Positions 8,677 through 17,723 are shown, numbered from the stretch's first letter. The stretch is DNA of 64,000 nucleotides from Henriciella sp. (GCA_021776655.1 JAJFFK010000004.1:62001-126000), one strand, 5' to 3'. The notes: generated by a model not told the origin, from the letters alone. Numbers and translations are program-made.

Positions 8677-10030
8677 CATCCAGAACCTGTTGTAACGCCG
8701 TTTGTGTCGGGTAGCCATCGGCCAGCAGATCATGGGCAGCCTGGAACCGGCGCAGCGCGCCCTTGGTGCCGCGCCCGGCAATGCCGTCTACGGGTCCGGC
8801 ATCAAAGCCTTGCCGGTTGAGATTGTCCTGCAAGACCATGACATCGCGCCGCGACAACAAGACGAGATCAGTTGGCCAGACCCCGACCGGACCATGCCGC
8901 CCGCCAATGCCATCGGTCAACAAGCCAACCGCGAGGGCGTAGCTGTCTGACCGGTTATAGGTCTTGTAGACATCGAAATTCTTGAACAAGAGATATTTCG
9001 GCCCGGTCGCGCCTGCAGGTAGCCAAAGCTCAGCATAAGACGTTTCCGGAACCGCGAAGCCAGAGCCAGTGATCGCAAATAGTCCATATCCGGTCCAGGT
9101 TGACATGCGCCGGTCCTGACCATCCGCCAATGACCAGTCAAATCCGGTCGGCGCGATAATCTCAATCCCCCAGGGCAGATCGTTCTGATAGCCCGACGCG
9201 GACAGGTAATTGGCCGCAGAGGCAAGCGCATCCGGGGCGCTATTCCAGAGATCCTTGCGCCCATCGCCATCAAAATCGACCGCATAGGTCAGGAATGTTG
9301 ACGGCATGAACTGGGTTTGCCCCATCGCGCCGGCCCAGCCAGATTTGAGTTGATCGCGCGACACCTCGCCGCGCTCTTGCATCTTCATCAAGGCGGTCAG
9401 TTCACCTTCAGCAAAACTGCGCCGACGCCCCTCAACCGCCATATTGGCGAGCGTATTGGCAGCATCGAAATTGCCAATATACGAGCCGAGATTGGTTTCC
9501 ATCGCCCAGATCGCAGCCACCGCTTCACGATCAACCCCGTAGGTTGCCTCGATCTGATCGAAGACAGTTGAAAGATCGGCCAGTTTTTCCGCGCCGCCAG
9601 TTGTGCGCCCAGCGGTAACTGCGGTTTCCAGATATTCCCAGATCGGTTTGGCAAACTCGGCTTGCGAACCGACATCGGTACCAGCGGTCTTCAAAGTATC
9701 CCCAAGATACAAGTCCAGCGGCGAAATACTTGCCAGCGTGGCATGAACAATCGCCGTGTCTCGCCCCGCTGCAACGGCACGGCGGGCAAAATCCTCGCGC
9801 CAGGCATCCATGCTGAGATTACCCGACAGATTAAACGGTTGCAGCACCGGTGCAGGTGGGGCTGTGATTGGCGACGGCGTGCCACCAGGCGTAGAGACTG
9901 GCCCCGACACTGGCCCCGACACTGGTCCCGGCACTGGCCCGGCTTGCGGGGTTCCAGCGCAAGCCGCCATAAACCCGGCAAGCGCCAGCACAGGCAGGCT
10001 TTTCTGATGCAAGAATGCTGTAAATTTCAT
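8669..10030 (-). CDS. MltB-type lytic murein transglycosylase lipoprotein with C-terminal peptidoglycan-binding domain
   Basis: The start at 10030 follows a GAGGGAGAT ribosome-binding site and gives a lipoprotein signal ending MAAC (Cys24). A Pro/Gly/Val/Ser linker (residues 31–47) is encoded by a 12-bp tandem repeat. The catalytic SLT_2 domain spans about 70–370, with Glu179 in [15 protein letters not shown] as the expected catalytic acid, [13 protein letters not shown] downstream, and a typical [11 protein letters not shown] segment. Residues about 390–453 are a PG_binding_1 domain ([18 protein letters not shown]). Enzymes of this class cleave the MurNAc–GlcNAc bond to give 1,6-anhydro muropeptides in the periplasm. 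The AmpG-like permease at 36672 could import such products. Confidence 0.94.
   Translation of the reverse strand: MKFTAFLHQKSLPVLALAGFMAACAGTPQAGPVPGPVSGPVSGPVSTPGGTPSPITAPPAPVLQPFNLSGNLSMDAWREDFARRAVAAGRDTAIVHATLASISPLDLYLGDTLKTAGTDVGSQAEFAKPIWEYLETAVTAGRTTGGAEKLADLSTVFDQIEATYGVDREAVAAIWAMETNLGSYIGNFDAANTLANMAVEGRRRSFAEGELTALMKMQERGEVSRDQLKSGWAGAMGQTQFMPSTFLTYAVDFDGDGRKDLWNSAPDALASAANYLSASGYQNDLPWGIEIIAPTGFDWSLADGQDRRMSTWTGYGLFAITGSGFAVPETSYAELWLPAGATGPKYLLFKNFDVYKTYNRSDSYALAVGLLTDGIGGRHGPVGVWPTDLVLLSRRDVMVLQDNLNRQGFDAGPVDGIAGRGTKGALRRFQAAHDLLADGYPTQTALQQVLDAS
9897..9944 (-). repeat. Tandem 12-bp repeat inside the transglycosylase gene
   Basis: Four consecutive 12-bp units begin at 9897, 9909, 9921 and 9933. 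The first two are identical (ACTGGCCCCGAC) and the last two differ by a few bases. They encode GPVS-type tetrapeptides in the linker that tethers the catalytic domain to its lipid anchor. Such a run can change copy number by slippage without shifting the frame. Confidence 0.85.
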
Positions 10031-10141
10031 ACTGATCTCCCTCACGCGATCCCCCGGTGCCGCCAATCGTTGACTCTGCCAGATTGGCTGTGTATTGCCC
10101 ACGCTCTTTTGATAATCATACCTAACGTCCGGATCTGTACC

Positions 10142-10267
10142 ATGAAAGTGAAATCCTCCTTAAAGTCGCTCCGTGCACGTCATCGTGACTGTAAAGTTGT
10201 CCGTCGCCGTGGGCGGACATTTGTGATCAACAAGACTGATCCGCGTTTTAAAGCTAAACAAGCCTGA
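10142..10267 (+). CDS. rpmJ: 50S ribosomal protein L36, zinc-free alphaproteobacterial form
   Basis: This 41-aa gene encodes [20 protein letters not shown]..., the family's basic ribosomal protein. The classical zinc ligands (C-x2-C...C...H) are missing: RARHRD replaces the first Cys pair and FVINK replaces the later Cys, leaving one Cys. This is the usual C-minus paralogue in alphaproteobacteria. L36 packs against 23S rRNA in the large subunit. It stands alone between the divergent transglycosylase gene and the HAD gene 15 bp downstream. Confidence 0.95.
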   Translation: MKVKSSLKSLRARHRDCKVVRRRGRTFVINKTDPRFKAKQA

Positions 10268-10282
10268 GCCTAAGATGAACGG

Positions 10283-10903
10283 ATGAACCCGCACATGCGC
10301 GTTCGTATCGTTCTGTTTGATCTTGGTAATGTGGTTGTCGATTGGCAACCCATGCGACTGTATCGCCAATATTTCGACACCGAGGCTGAGGCGCAAGATT
10401 TCTGCGATACGGTCTGCAATATGGCCTGGCATGTCCGCCATGACGTTGGCATACCGATGGCTGAAAATGCTGCGCCCCTGATTGCCAGATACCCCCATTT
10501 CGAAGCACAGATCACTGCCTGGCGCACACGCTGGCTCGAGATGTTTGTTGGCTATGTGCCAGGGGTCGTGCCCTTGATGGCGCAGCTTGAAGAACGCGGT
10601 CACCCGCTGTTTGGGCTGTCAAATATTCCAGATGAAGTGACCGAGCAGACATTTGATGCCTTCCCGATGATTCGTATTTTGCGTGATGTTGTGGTCTCCG
10701 GCGCGGAGAAAATCGTCAAGCCAGATAGGCGAATATATGGGATCGCCCTCGCTCGAATGGGGAATCCCAATCCTGGCGAAGTCTTGTTCATCGATGATAG
10801 TCTGAAGAATATTCAAGCCGCGCAGGCACTAGGCTTTCAAACCCATCATTTTCGCGGCGCCGCAGGTCTGGCACAAAGCCTGAGCGATCACGGCTTGTTA
10901 TGA
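10283..10903 (+). CDS. HAD-superfamily hydrolase, YihX-like subfamily IA
   Basis: The 206-aa protein has HAD motif I FDLGNVVVDW with the nucleophile Asp13; the usual second Asp is Gly15, as in YihX/epoxide-hydrolase N-terminal-like members. Motif II is the Ser in FGLSN, motif III is Lys in AEKIVKPDRRIY, and motif IV is FIDDS. YihX-type enzymes dephosphorylate sugar phosphates such as glucose-1-phosphate, but members are promiscuous. The protein is cytoplasmic. It starts 15 bp after rpmJ and may be co-transcribed. The substrate is not assignable. Confidence 0.9.
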   Translation: MNPHMRVRIVLFDLGNVVVDWQPMRLYRQYFDTEAEAQDFCDTVCNMAWHVRHDVGIPMAENAAPLIARYPHFEAQITAWRTRWLEMFVGYVPGVVPLMAQLEERGHPLFGLSNIPDEVTEQTFDAFPMIRILRDVVVSGAEKIVKPDRRIYGIALARMGNPNPGEVLFIDDSLKNIQAAQALGFQTHHFRGAAGLAQSLSDHGLL

Positions 10904-10952
10904 CACAGCAATTTGTCTTGCGACGACGGCGCGCCTTGCGCATAGTCACGCC

Positions 10953-11483
10953 ATGTTGAAAATCCTCGTCCTTGCCGGATTGATCCTTATCTCGGGCCCA
11001 GATCATGGCCCCTCGCAGCAAATGTTTGACGATTTGTTGAATGCGCCCAGCGAGAATGAGGCCAATAGCACTGCGCTCGATATTTGGGCGGCGTGGATGG
11101 AAAGTGGGTCAGATGCAGCCGATCTGGTGATGGAGCGCGCGGTCAATGCGCATGCGGCGGGTGATCTTGATCTGGCTTTAGCGCTGTATGATCGCGTGAT
11201 AGCGATCCAGCCGAGCTTTGCAGAGGCGTGGAACCGGCGGGCAACAGTGTATCTGGCGCGCGAGAATTATGCCGAGGCATTGCGCGATGTGAATGAAGCA
11301 TTGCGCCTGGAGCCGCGCCATTTCGGGGCCTGGGGCGGGCTGGGATCGGTTATGGAAAACCTCGGCTCATCTGATGAAGCCTTGGCGGCGTATACAAAGG
11401 CGTTGGAGATTTATCCTCTGTTCCCATCTGCCAAACGCGGGGTCGCCCGGATCCGCCGCGAACAGGAAGGCCGTCCCGTTTGA
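10953..11483 (+). CDS. Exported TPR-repeat protein, 176 aa
   Basis: A short hydrophobic N terminus (MLKILVLAGLILISG) looks like a signal peptide or anchor. Three tandem tetratricopeptide repeats follow at about residues 65–165 (AHAAGDLDLALALYDRVI, LARENYAEALRDVNEALR and ENLGSSDEALAAYTKALE). TPR proteins of this size serve as protein–protein adaptors. Its stop overlaps the TTG start of the alpha/beta hydrolase gene, so the two are probably translated together. No function is assigned. Confidence 0.85.
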   Translation: MLKILVLAGLILISGPDHGPSQQMFDDLLNAPSENEANSTALDIWAAWMESGSDAADLVMERAVNAHAAGDLDLALALYDRVIAIQPSFAEAWNRRATVYLARENYAEALRDVNEALRLEPRHFGAWGGLGSVMENLGSSDEALAAYTKALEIYPLFPSAKRGVARIRREQEGRPV

Positions 11484-12421
11484 AGCTCATGCTTGGAGTC
11501 GCAATTTTTATCTTGATCGCAGGCCTTGGCGCCTGCCTGAACAGCGCGCTCTATAGGGCTCGGATTGAGAAAACCGTCCCCGCGACAGGCCTATCGATTG
11601 AGGTCAATGGCGCGGATGTGCACGTTTTGACGATGGGCGAGCAAGGCCCGATTGTTCTGATGATCCATGGCGCGTCGGCAAATGCACATGAGTTTGACTG
11701 GACCCTGGCGCCGCCATTGGCGGCGACGCACCGGGTCTTGATGATGGATCGACCAGGGCATGGCTATTCAGAACGCCTGGACCAGGCTGAAACCCTGGAA
11801 GTACAAGCGGCTCAGGCCGCTGGCGTCCTTGCCGCGCTCGCGCCCGGGGAGAAAGCGATCATTGTCGGTCACAGCTTTGGCGGCGCGGTGTCGCTGCGTC
11901 TGGCGCTTGATTATCCTGAACAGGTCGAAAGCCTGGTTCTGCTCGCGCCGGTCACCCATGACTGGGGCGGCGGCGGAGAGACCTGGTATAATCAATATAT
12001 CGCCAACCCGCTGGTCGGACCGGCCCTCACCCAGCTTATTCCCTTCATCGGCCCAGCCCAGGCGCGTCGCGGCATTGGCTCTGTCTTCTCGCCGCAACCG
12101 GCGCCCGAGAATTATTATGACAGATCCGGTATCGGCCTGCTGTTTCGTCCAGCCGAGTTTCGCGCCAATGCAATTGATGTAACTGTTTTGCGCGCAGAGC
12201 TGGCGGCGCAGCAAGATCGCTATGGCGAACTGGCTATGCCGGTCGTGGTTTACTCCGGCGCGCTCGACACGGTGATCAAGCCGCAGCTACATGTTGGCAA
12301 GCTCAAGCACCAGGTTGACGGGCTTGAACTGGTGGCCCTGGTAGATGAGGGCCACATGCCCCACCACGCACATGGCGCTGACGTCGTTGACACAATCCAG
12401 CGTCTGGCAGGGACGGATTAG
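11480..12421 (+). CDS. Membrane-anchored alpha/beta-fold hydrolase (TTG start)
   Basis: The 313-aa protein has an N-terminal membrane segment (about 4–20) and an alpha/beta hydrolase core. The oxyanion region is MIHGASANAHEF, the nucleophile elbow is GHSFGG (Ser132), the acid is probably Asp in SGALDTVIKP, and the His is in GHMPHH. TTG at 11480 is preferred over the ATG at 11489 because an AGGAAGG ribosome-binding site ends 9 nt before the TTG; it also overlaps the upstream stop as TTGA. The family includes esterases, lipases, epoxide hydrolases and haloperoxidases; the substrate is unknown. Confidence 0.88.
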   Translation: MKLMLGVAIFILIAGLGACLNSALYRARIEKTVPATGLSIEVNGADVHVLTMGEQGPIVLMIHGASANAHEFDWTLAPPLAATHRVLMMDRPGHGYSERLDQAETLEVQAAQAAGVLAALAPGEKAIIVGHSFGGAVSLRLALDYPEQVESLVLLAPVTHDWGGGGETWYNQYIANPLVGPALTQLIPFIGPAQARRGIGSVFSPQPAPENYYDRSGIGLLFRPAEFRANAIDVTVLRAELAAQQDRYGELAMPVVVYSGALDTVIKPQLHVGKLKHQVDGLELVALVDEGHMPHHAHGADVVDTIQRLAGTD

Positions 12422-12556
12422 AGCGATTCAGATCGCCGTACAGTCCTCCCGGTCGCCAGCGCGACCCGGCGCTAATGCGCCGCGCCCGTGCAGGCTCTCG
12501 CGTCAGCGAGAAACAGCCGTGAGCGAAAACAGCCAGCGCGTATCGAGCAAAGCTGA

Positions 12557-13456
12557 TTAGGCTTCACCCGTTGGCAGGCCTTGATCCTTGGCCATTTTCT
12601 GCATCGCTTTTTGCAGTTTTTCAAACGCCCGCACTTCGATTTGTCTGATCCGCTCGCGCGATACATTATAGATCTCTGAGAGCTGTTCCAAGGTTTTCGG
12701 CTCGTCGGTCAAGCGGCGCTCGGTGAGGATATGCTGCTCGCGCTCTGACAGGTCGGCCATCGCCTCCTGCAGCAATTCCATACGCGCGCCGAACTCTTGC
12801 GTTTCAGCGAACTCCTCGGCCTGGTTTGGCTCTTCGTCGGCGAGCCAATCCATCCATTCCATATCGCCTTCAGCGCCCATTGGCGCGTTGAGCGAGGCGT
12901 CCGAGCCGCTCATCCGACCATTCATCGAGATCACGTCCTTTTCCGGCACGTTCAGCTTGGTCGCAATATGCGTCACCTGATCGGGCTTGAGCTGGGCATT
13001 ATCCAGTGCTTTGATCTCGCCTTTCATCCGGCGCAGATTGAAGAACAGCTTCTTTTGCGCGGCTGTCGTGCCAAGCTTTACCAGGCTCCACGAGCGCAGA
13101 ATATATTCCTGGATTGAGGCGCGGATCCACCACATCGCATAGGTCGCGAGGCGGAAACCCTTCTCAGGATCAAACTTCTTGACCGATTGCATCAGGCCGA
13201 CATTGCCCTCTGAGATGACCTCAGCCATTGGCAGGCCATAGCCGCGATAGCCCATGGCGATCTTCGCGACGAGGCGCAGGTGCGATGTCACCATCTTTTC
13301 GGCGGCGGCAGAATCGTCATCTTTAAGCCAGCGACGCGCGAGCGTGAACTCTTCGTCCTTGGCGAGCATCGGAAATTTGCGAATCTCGGTGAGATATCGG
13401 CTCAGGCCCTGTTCGGGAGAGAGGGCAATTGCCCGGCTTGCAGTCTTGTTGGCCAT
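12557..13456 (-). CDS. rpoH: RNA polymerase sigma-32 factor RpoH
   Basis: The 299-aa protein has sigma-70 region 2 (about 55–125, with LATYAMWWIRASIQEYI), the RpoH box QKKLFFNLRR at 134–143 that separates heat-shock sigma factors from RpoD, and region 4 (about 235–290, SRERIRQIEVRAFEKLQ). It directs RNA polymerase to heat-shock promoters. The start at 13456 has a strong AGGAGG site. No dedicated regulator lies adjacent; in relatives RpoH level is controlled by DnaK and FtsH proteolysis and by mRNA structure, which I cannot judge here. Confidence 0.97.
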   Translation of the reverse strand: MANKTASRAIALSPEQGLSRYLTEIRKFPMLAKDEEFTLARRWLKDDDSAAAEKMVTSHLRLVAKIAMGYRGYGLPMAEVISEGNVGLMQSVKKFDPEKGFRLATYAMWWIRASIQEYILRSWSLVKLGTTAAQKKLFFNLRRMKGEIKALDNAQLKPDQVTHIATKLNVPEKDVISMNGRMSGSDASLNAPMGAEGDMEWMDWLADEEPNQAEEFAETQEFGARMELLQEAMADLSEREQHILTERRLTDEPKTLEQLSEIYNVSRERIRQIEVRAFEKLQKAMQKMAKDQGLPTGEA

Positions 13457-13688
13457 CTTCGTGGTCCTCCTTGGTCCCCTTATACGTCCCTGCTCGTGCA
13501 GCGGATGTGCCGGTTCTGGTTGTTGAGGAAAGCTTTAACCCCGATCATCGGCGGCGTCTGTCCCCATATCGCGCATGTTATTTATCACGCTTCTGCATAA
13601 ATAGGGGACGATCGTGGCAGAGTGAAGGTTGCGACGGTTATAATATGCAACAAAACTATTCCAGCAGACCCAAACCGCGCTTGATATC

Positions 13689-13773
13689 CGATTGCCCCGG
13701 ACTTGATCCGGGGTCTCTCACGGTTAGGACCGGGCTTGCCTAACGAGATCCCGGGTCAAGCCCGGGACAATCG
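13689..13773. repeat. Palindromic intergenic repeat (CCGGACTTGATCCGGG type) upstream of rpoH
   Basis: Two 29-bp arms (13689–13717 and 13745–13773) are inverted near-copies separated by 27 bp. Each arm contains a smaller palindrome of the form CCGGACTTGATCCGGG or CCGGGCTTGACCCGGG. Similar palindromes occur dispersed in many alphaproteobacterial genomes. The element occupies most of the 344-bp gap between rpoH and the exoD-like gene. The rest of the gap holds the rpoH leader and a short AT-rich stretch, with no gene visible. Confidence 0.8.
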
Positions 13774-13800
13774 GAAACTTCAACATGAGTGTCCCAACAC

Positions 13801-14394
13801 TTACACGAACGGCAAGACCGCCCAGACCCGGATCATCAGATAGATCGCGCCACATAGCGTCGCGCCAGCCAGGATCAACAAGAACCCGTCGCGCGCGGTG
13901 ATCGCCAAGCCAAACAGCAGAACCGTCAGGCTCGGCAATAAGGGTCCAAGCGGCACAAAGGATAGCGGCAGGGTCACCAAGGCGGCGGCGACACAGGCCA
14001 AAGCGACAATCTGTATGAACGGCGAGCGGGTCAAGAATGTCAGGCGCGGGTGCAAGAGCTGATCAATGGTGTGAGCGTGTTTTTCGGCCATTGCGACACC
14101 CCGGATCAGATGTTTGCGTGGGAAACTGAACTCAAGCGCGCGTTTCGGGATCCACGGAAACCGCCGCCCGAACACCATCTGCACAGCAAAAATCAGGATC
14201 AGGAGCGCGACCATCACATTCGCCCCCGGAATAATCGCCAGCGGACTAAGTGCAATAAAGCCCAGCAAAAGCAAGATCGGGCCATAGGAGCGCCGACCAA
14301 CCGCGTTTAGCAAGTCGCGCACGCTGACCGTTTCACCCGTCGTTTGCGTGCACAATGAGCGCAGCAAGGAATGAAGATTATTGACCTTCGTCAT
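13801..14394 (-). CDS. ExoD-family membrane protein
   Basis: The product (197 aa from 14394) starts with a short cytoplasmic helix (TKVNNLHSLLRSLCTQ) and has four or five hydrophobic segments. It contains the ExoD signature YGPILLLLGFIALSPLAIIPG and a later basic loop (GRRFPWIPKR). The first ExoD was linked to exopolysaccharide production and alkali tolerance in Sinorhizobium; the biochemical role is unresolved. An upstream in-frame ATG at 14415 would enlarge the overlap with the preceding gene from 17 to 38 bp. Translational coupling to the histidine-phosphatase gene is likely. Confidence 0.85.
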   Translation of the reverse strand: MTKVNNLHSLLRSLCTQTTGETVSVRDLLNAVGRRSYGPILLLLGFIALSPLAIIPGANVMVALLILIFAVQMVFGRRFPWIPKRALEFSFPRKHLIRGVAMAEKHAHTIDQLLHPRLTFLTRSPFIQIVALACVAAALVTLPLSFVPLGPLLPSLTVLLFGLAITARDGFLLILAGATLCGAIYLMIRVWAVLPFV

Positions 14395-14938
14395 TACGCT
14401 TCGCGGGGGCGACATCAGGCTCTACAGGCGAATAGGCCGCGCCATACCGGCGCAGCTCGCTCGCGCCTGTGGCCAGATCAACCACATATAAGCGATCATA
14501 TTCGCTGGCCTCCTCAATCGGCGATCCAGCGTCGCCGCCCAAAGCCTCGGCGAGATAGGGCGTGGTATTGGAATGACCGATTACCAGGACCGTCTGACCC
14601 CTATCGGCCTTCAAGATAGCGGCAAATCCGTCCAGATCACGCGGATCATAAAGCTGTACCTCAAGGCCGGTCTGCTCGGCGATGAGCGCGCCGGTTGCAA
14701 GTGTGCGGCGATAATTGGTCGACCAGATCGCCGTCAGACCCGCCGCTCCGAGCTCGTCGGCCAGATCCTGCGCCCGCTTGTGACCATCCTCGGTCAAGCC
14801 GGGGTCGGCGACATCCAGAACTTTCTCGGCATGGCGAACCAGATAGGCTTGCCCGCTTAGGGCCTCACTGCCTGATGGCACCTGGCAAGCAGCGACCAGG
14901 GCAAGTCCGGCAAGGGCGATCCAGCGTTGAAACCTCAT
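14378..14938 (-). CDS. Histidine-phosphatase superfamily lipoprotein
   Basis: The signal ends LVAAC (Cys18), so the protein should be lipid-anchored and periplasmic. The phosphatase fold shows the RHA motif at LVRHAEK (Arg35, His36, the phospho-acceptor), a second conserved Arg in STNYRRT and the second His in GHSNT (His122). Residues after about 170 are a short charged tail. Exported branch-2-like members act on phosphate esters, but the substrate is unknown. The gene overlaps cysS by 4 bp and exoD by 17 bp, forming the middle of a cysS–phosphatase–exoD transcript. Confidence 0.88.
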   Translation of the reverse strand: MRFQRWIALAGLALVAACQVPSGSEALSGQAYLVRHAEKVLDVADPGLTEDGHKRAQDLADELGAAGLTAIWSTNYRRTLATGALIAEQTGLEVQLYDPRDLDGFAAILKADRGQTVLVIGHSNTTPYLAEALGGDAGSPIEEASEYDRLYVVDLATGASELRRYGAAYSPVEPDVAPAKRNDEGQ

Positions 14939-16320
14939 ATCCGTCTCCAGGTTGAACCCGTTGCACTGTCCATGATCTCAATACGTTCAGCCTGCAGCTT
15001 ATCACGGATCCGGTCTGCTTCAGCCCAGTTCTTCTCGGCCCGCGCGGTCAGGCGATCCTCGACCAATTGATCTATCCGCGCCGTGTCATCATTGCTGTCG
15101 CCTTGCTCCCATTGCGCCGGAGTTTTTGTCAACAAGCCAAGCAATGGCCCTGCCGCAAGTATATCGGCGCGCGCTTGCGCCATCGCATCTTGGTCACCGC
15201 GATCGGCTGCGCTATTGGCCTCACCAGCAAGGCGCGACAGGTCGGCCAGCGCCACGGGTGTATTGAGATCATCGCTCAACGCCCGGCGCACGCCCTTGTC
15301 GCTCGCCCGCGCGCCTTCAGCCGCCCAAACCCGGCGCAGCGCACCATAGATCCGCCCGAGCGTCACCTTGGCTTGTTCAAGCAGATCATCGGTCCAGTCG
15401 AGCGGCGCCCGGTAATGGCCTGACAACATCGCAAACCGGATCACCTCACCGTCCCAATCGTTCAGCAACTCATTCAGAAGAACCACATTGCCGAGCGATT
15501 TTGACATTTTCTCGCCGCCCATATCCAGAAAGCCATTATGCATCCAGTAGCGCGCCATCTCTTCGCCATGCGTACATTCCGATTGCGCGATCTCGTTCTC
15601 ATGATGGGGAAATTGCAGATCTATACCGCCACCATGAATATCGATCGTCTTGCCGAGATGCTTGGCCGCCATGGCCGAGCATTCAATATGCCAGCTTGGG
15701 CGACCCTTACCCCATTTACTGTCCCAGACGGCGCTGTCGGGCTCATCCGGCTTGGTGAATTTCCATAGCGCGAAGTCCGCCGGATTGCGCTTGCCCTGAT
15801 CCACCGCAATCCGGGCACCGGCCAAATTATCCTCGAGCTTACGGCCTGACAGGCGGCCATAGGTCGGCACTTGCGGCACGTCGAAATAGACGCCGGTATC
15901 GGTGGCATAGGCATAGCCCTTACGCTCCAGCGCCTCGATCATGGCCAGCATCTCACCGACATGTTTGGTCGCCCATGGCGTAATGGTTGGCGCCAACGCG
16001 TTTACCGCCGCTGCATCCTCGCCGTAGATCGCCGCATATTTCTGCGTAATCGCGGCAATTGTCTCGCCGCTCTCAACTGAGGCCGCGATGATCTTGTCAT
16101 CAATATCGGTGACATTGCGGGCGTAGACCACAGCCGTCTCGCCATAGGTCTGCCGCAACAGGCGAAACAGGGTGTCAAACACGATCACCGGCCTGAAATT
16201 GCCGATATGGGCGCGGTTATAAACCGTCGGGCCACAGACATACATGGTCACCCGGGCCGGGTCTTGTGGCTTGAACACGCGCTTTTCACGCGCTGCGGAG
16301 TCGAACAGGCGAATGGTCAT
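14935..16320 (-). CDS. cysS: Cysteinyl-tRNA synthetase
   Basis: The 461-aa protein matches the length of E. coli CysRS. It has the zinc-binding Cys29 in VCGPTVYNRAHIGN, the HIGH motif as HIGN (38–41), WHIECSAM in the catalytic core, GGGIDLQFPHHENEIAQ with further zinc ligands, and KMSKSLGN near residue 270. The C-terminal helical domain ends in a WAEADRIRDKL segment. It charges tRNA-Cys in the cytoplasm. It is the first gene of a three-gene overlapping unit. Confidence 0.98.
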   Translation of the reverse strand: MTIRLFDSAAREKRVFKPQDPARVTMYVCGPTVYNRAHIGNFRPVIVFDTLFRLLRQTYGETAVVYARNVTDIDDKIIAASVESGETIAAITQKYAAIYGEDAAAVNALAPTITPWATKHVGEMLAMIEALERKGYAYATDTGVYFDVPQVPTYGRLSGRKLEDNLAGARIAVDQGKRNPADFALWKFTKPDEPDSAVWDSKWGKGRPSWHIECSAMAAKHLGKTIDIHGGGIDLQFPHHENEIAQSECTHGEEMARYWMHNGFLDMGGEKMSKSLGNVVLLNELLNDWDGEVIRFAMLSGHYRAPLDWTDDLLEQAKVTLGRIYGALRRVWAAEGARASDKGVRRALSDDLNTPVALADLSRLAGEANSAADRGDQDAMAQARADILAAGPLLGLLTKTPAQWEQGDSNDDTARIDQLVEDRLTARAEKNWAEADRIRDKLQAERIEIMDSATGSTWRRI

Positions 16321-16542
16321 AAGTGTAAGCTCTAATCTAAAATTGTGGGAAAAAGGAAAACCGGCGCGGGCTAAGACCGAAAAACCGTCTTAGCCGATCA
16401 TACAGCAACAGCTTTCAAAATAACCCATAGCGCGCAGTCCTTTAGTTGCCCGGCCCATAGCACCCCTCGCGGCAGACGTGCAAGCGCGCTGTAAGGACAA
16501 TATCCACTACCGGCGTCAGAAACGGGCAAAACCCTCCTCGTC

Positions 16543-16637
16543 CCTCATCCTGAGCCTGTCGAAGGACGAGGGACACCGAGACCAGCCGTCGAAGACCAGT
16601 GAGCCCGGCTTTATCCTTCGACAGGTTCAGGATGAGG
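16543..16637. repeat. Inverted repeat of the CATCCTGAGCCTGTCGAAGG type
   Basis: Two 24-bp arms (16543–16566 and 16614–16637) match as an inverted repeat at 23 of 24 positions, separated by 47 bp. This palindromic sequence is widespread in proteobacterial intergenic DNA. It lies in the 398-bp gap between cysS and the DMT transporter gene; apart from it I see no gene there. Short reading frames in both strands are translations of the repeat. Confidence 0.85.
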
Positions 16638-16718
16638 CTGGTTTGAGTTATGACCCATAGAACCCGCAACCAAAAGTGAACCTACGTCCCTACAACTCAC
16701 CCAGAGCGATCAGCGTGT

Positions 16719-17723
16719 TCACAAGCCTAGAGTCGACGACTTTATGCGCTTGCCCGCCCGGCGTTCGCGCATCCCGACATATAAAGTCGAGACAATGATG
16801 ATCAGTGCGCCAAGCCCGACATTCAATCCGGGGATCAGTCTGAATACGGCGAAATCTGCTGCTGCCGATAGAGGCAAGCGAAGATAATCCAGCGGCGACA
16901 AGAACGAGGCGTCACCAACACTCATCGCGGAGATATAACAAAACTGGCTAATGAACCCGACCAGGCTCATGCCAAGGATCAGGGCCCAGACCTCAAGCGG
17001 AACAACACCCCAGTGAAACGCCACAAACGGTGCCAGAATAATCGTCGAAAACAGGTTGGCATAGAACAGGAGCGCAATTGCCGGCAGTTCGCCGCTGAGG
17101 AATTTTACCAGCACAATCGCTGCCGCCAACGTGAAGGCGCTGGTCAACGCAACAGCGCTGCCCGTATCAAACCCGACATCACTGAACGCGCCGGGCTGCC
17201 AGAACATAAACACCCCCGGTAACACCATGACCAAGACGCCAATAAAGCCAAAAAAAACGGCGCCCCAGCGGTGCACACCGACATATTCTCCCAAAACCAG
17301 CGCCGCCAGAAGCGTCACGAAAAGCGGTCTGGTAAAGCTGATCGCGTTAAATTGTGCGAGCGTCAGCGTGTAAAAGTCAGACACCGCAATGATCGCCAGC
17401 GTAAATCCCAGCGTCCCGAACAGGCTGCGCAATAAAAGCAGGCCAGGGCGCTTGGTGCGAAGACTGCCAATCCCTTTGCGCAGAACAAACGGAACCGCCA
17501 AAAGCATCCCAAACAATGCCCGCCAGAAGGCCAGAAAAATCGGGTGAATGTCGCCGGACTGAAAGCCCGCCAGGAATTCATCGTCGGACAAAAGCTTGTT
17601 CATCAACAGGTAGATGGTGAAGCCAACCCCTGATACCAGCATCAGGAGCGCGCCCTTCAAATTGCCCGACAGACCGGACCCGTTAACATTTCGGTAACCC
17701 AAAGCGCGGCCTTTATCAGACAT
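16719..17723 (-). CDS. DMT-superfamily (EamA) transporter
   Basis: The 334-aa protein has ten hydrophobic segments arranged as two EamA repeats (about 25–170 and 185–320), with a basic C terminus (RERRAGKRIKS). EamA carriers export or import amino acids, nucleotide-sugar precursors and other metabolites; the substrate is not predictable. The start at 17723 follows GGAG at a 9-nt spacing. This ATG and that of the divergent gene at 17722 overlap in the tetranucleotide CATG, so each promoter must lie within the other gene. Confidence 0.86.
   Translation of the reverse strand: MSDKGRALGYRNVNGSGLSGNLKGALLMLVSGVGFTIYLLMNKLLSDDEFLAGFQSGDIHPIFLAFWRALFGMLLAVPFVLRKGIGSLRTKRPGLLLLRSLFGTLGFTLAIIAVSDFYTLTLAQFNAISFTRPLFVTLLAALVLGEYVGVHRWGAVFFGFIGVLVMVLPGVFMFWQPGAFSDVGFDTGSAVALTSAFTLAAAIVLVKFLSGELPAIALLFYANLFSTIILAPFVAFHWGVVPLEVWALILGMSLVGFISQFCYISAMSVGDASFLSPLDYLRLPLSAAADFAVFRLIPGLNVGLGALIIIVSTLYVGMRERRAGKRIKSSTLGL

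Noticed and set aside
16442-16669. Short open frames on both strands encoding SLSKDE- and RQAQDE-like peptides
   Set aside because: These peptides are translations of the CATCCTGAGCCTGTCGAAGG repeat and are a well-known artefact.
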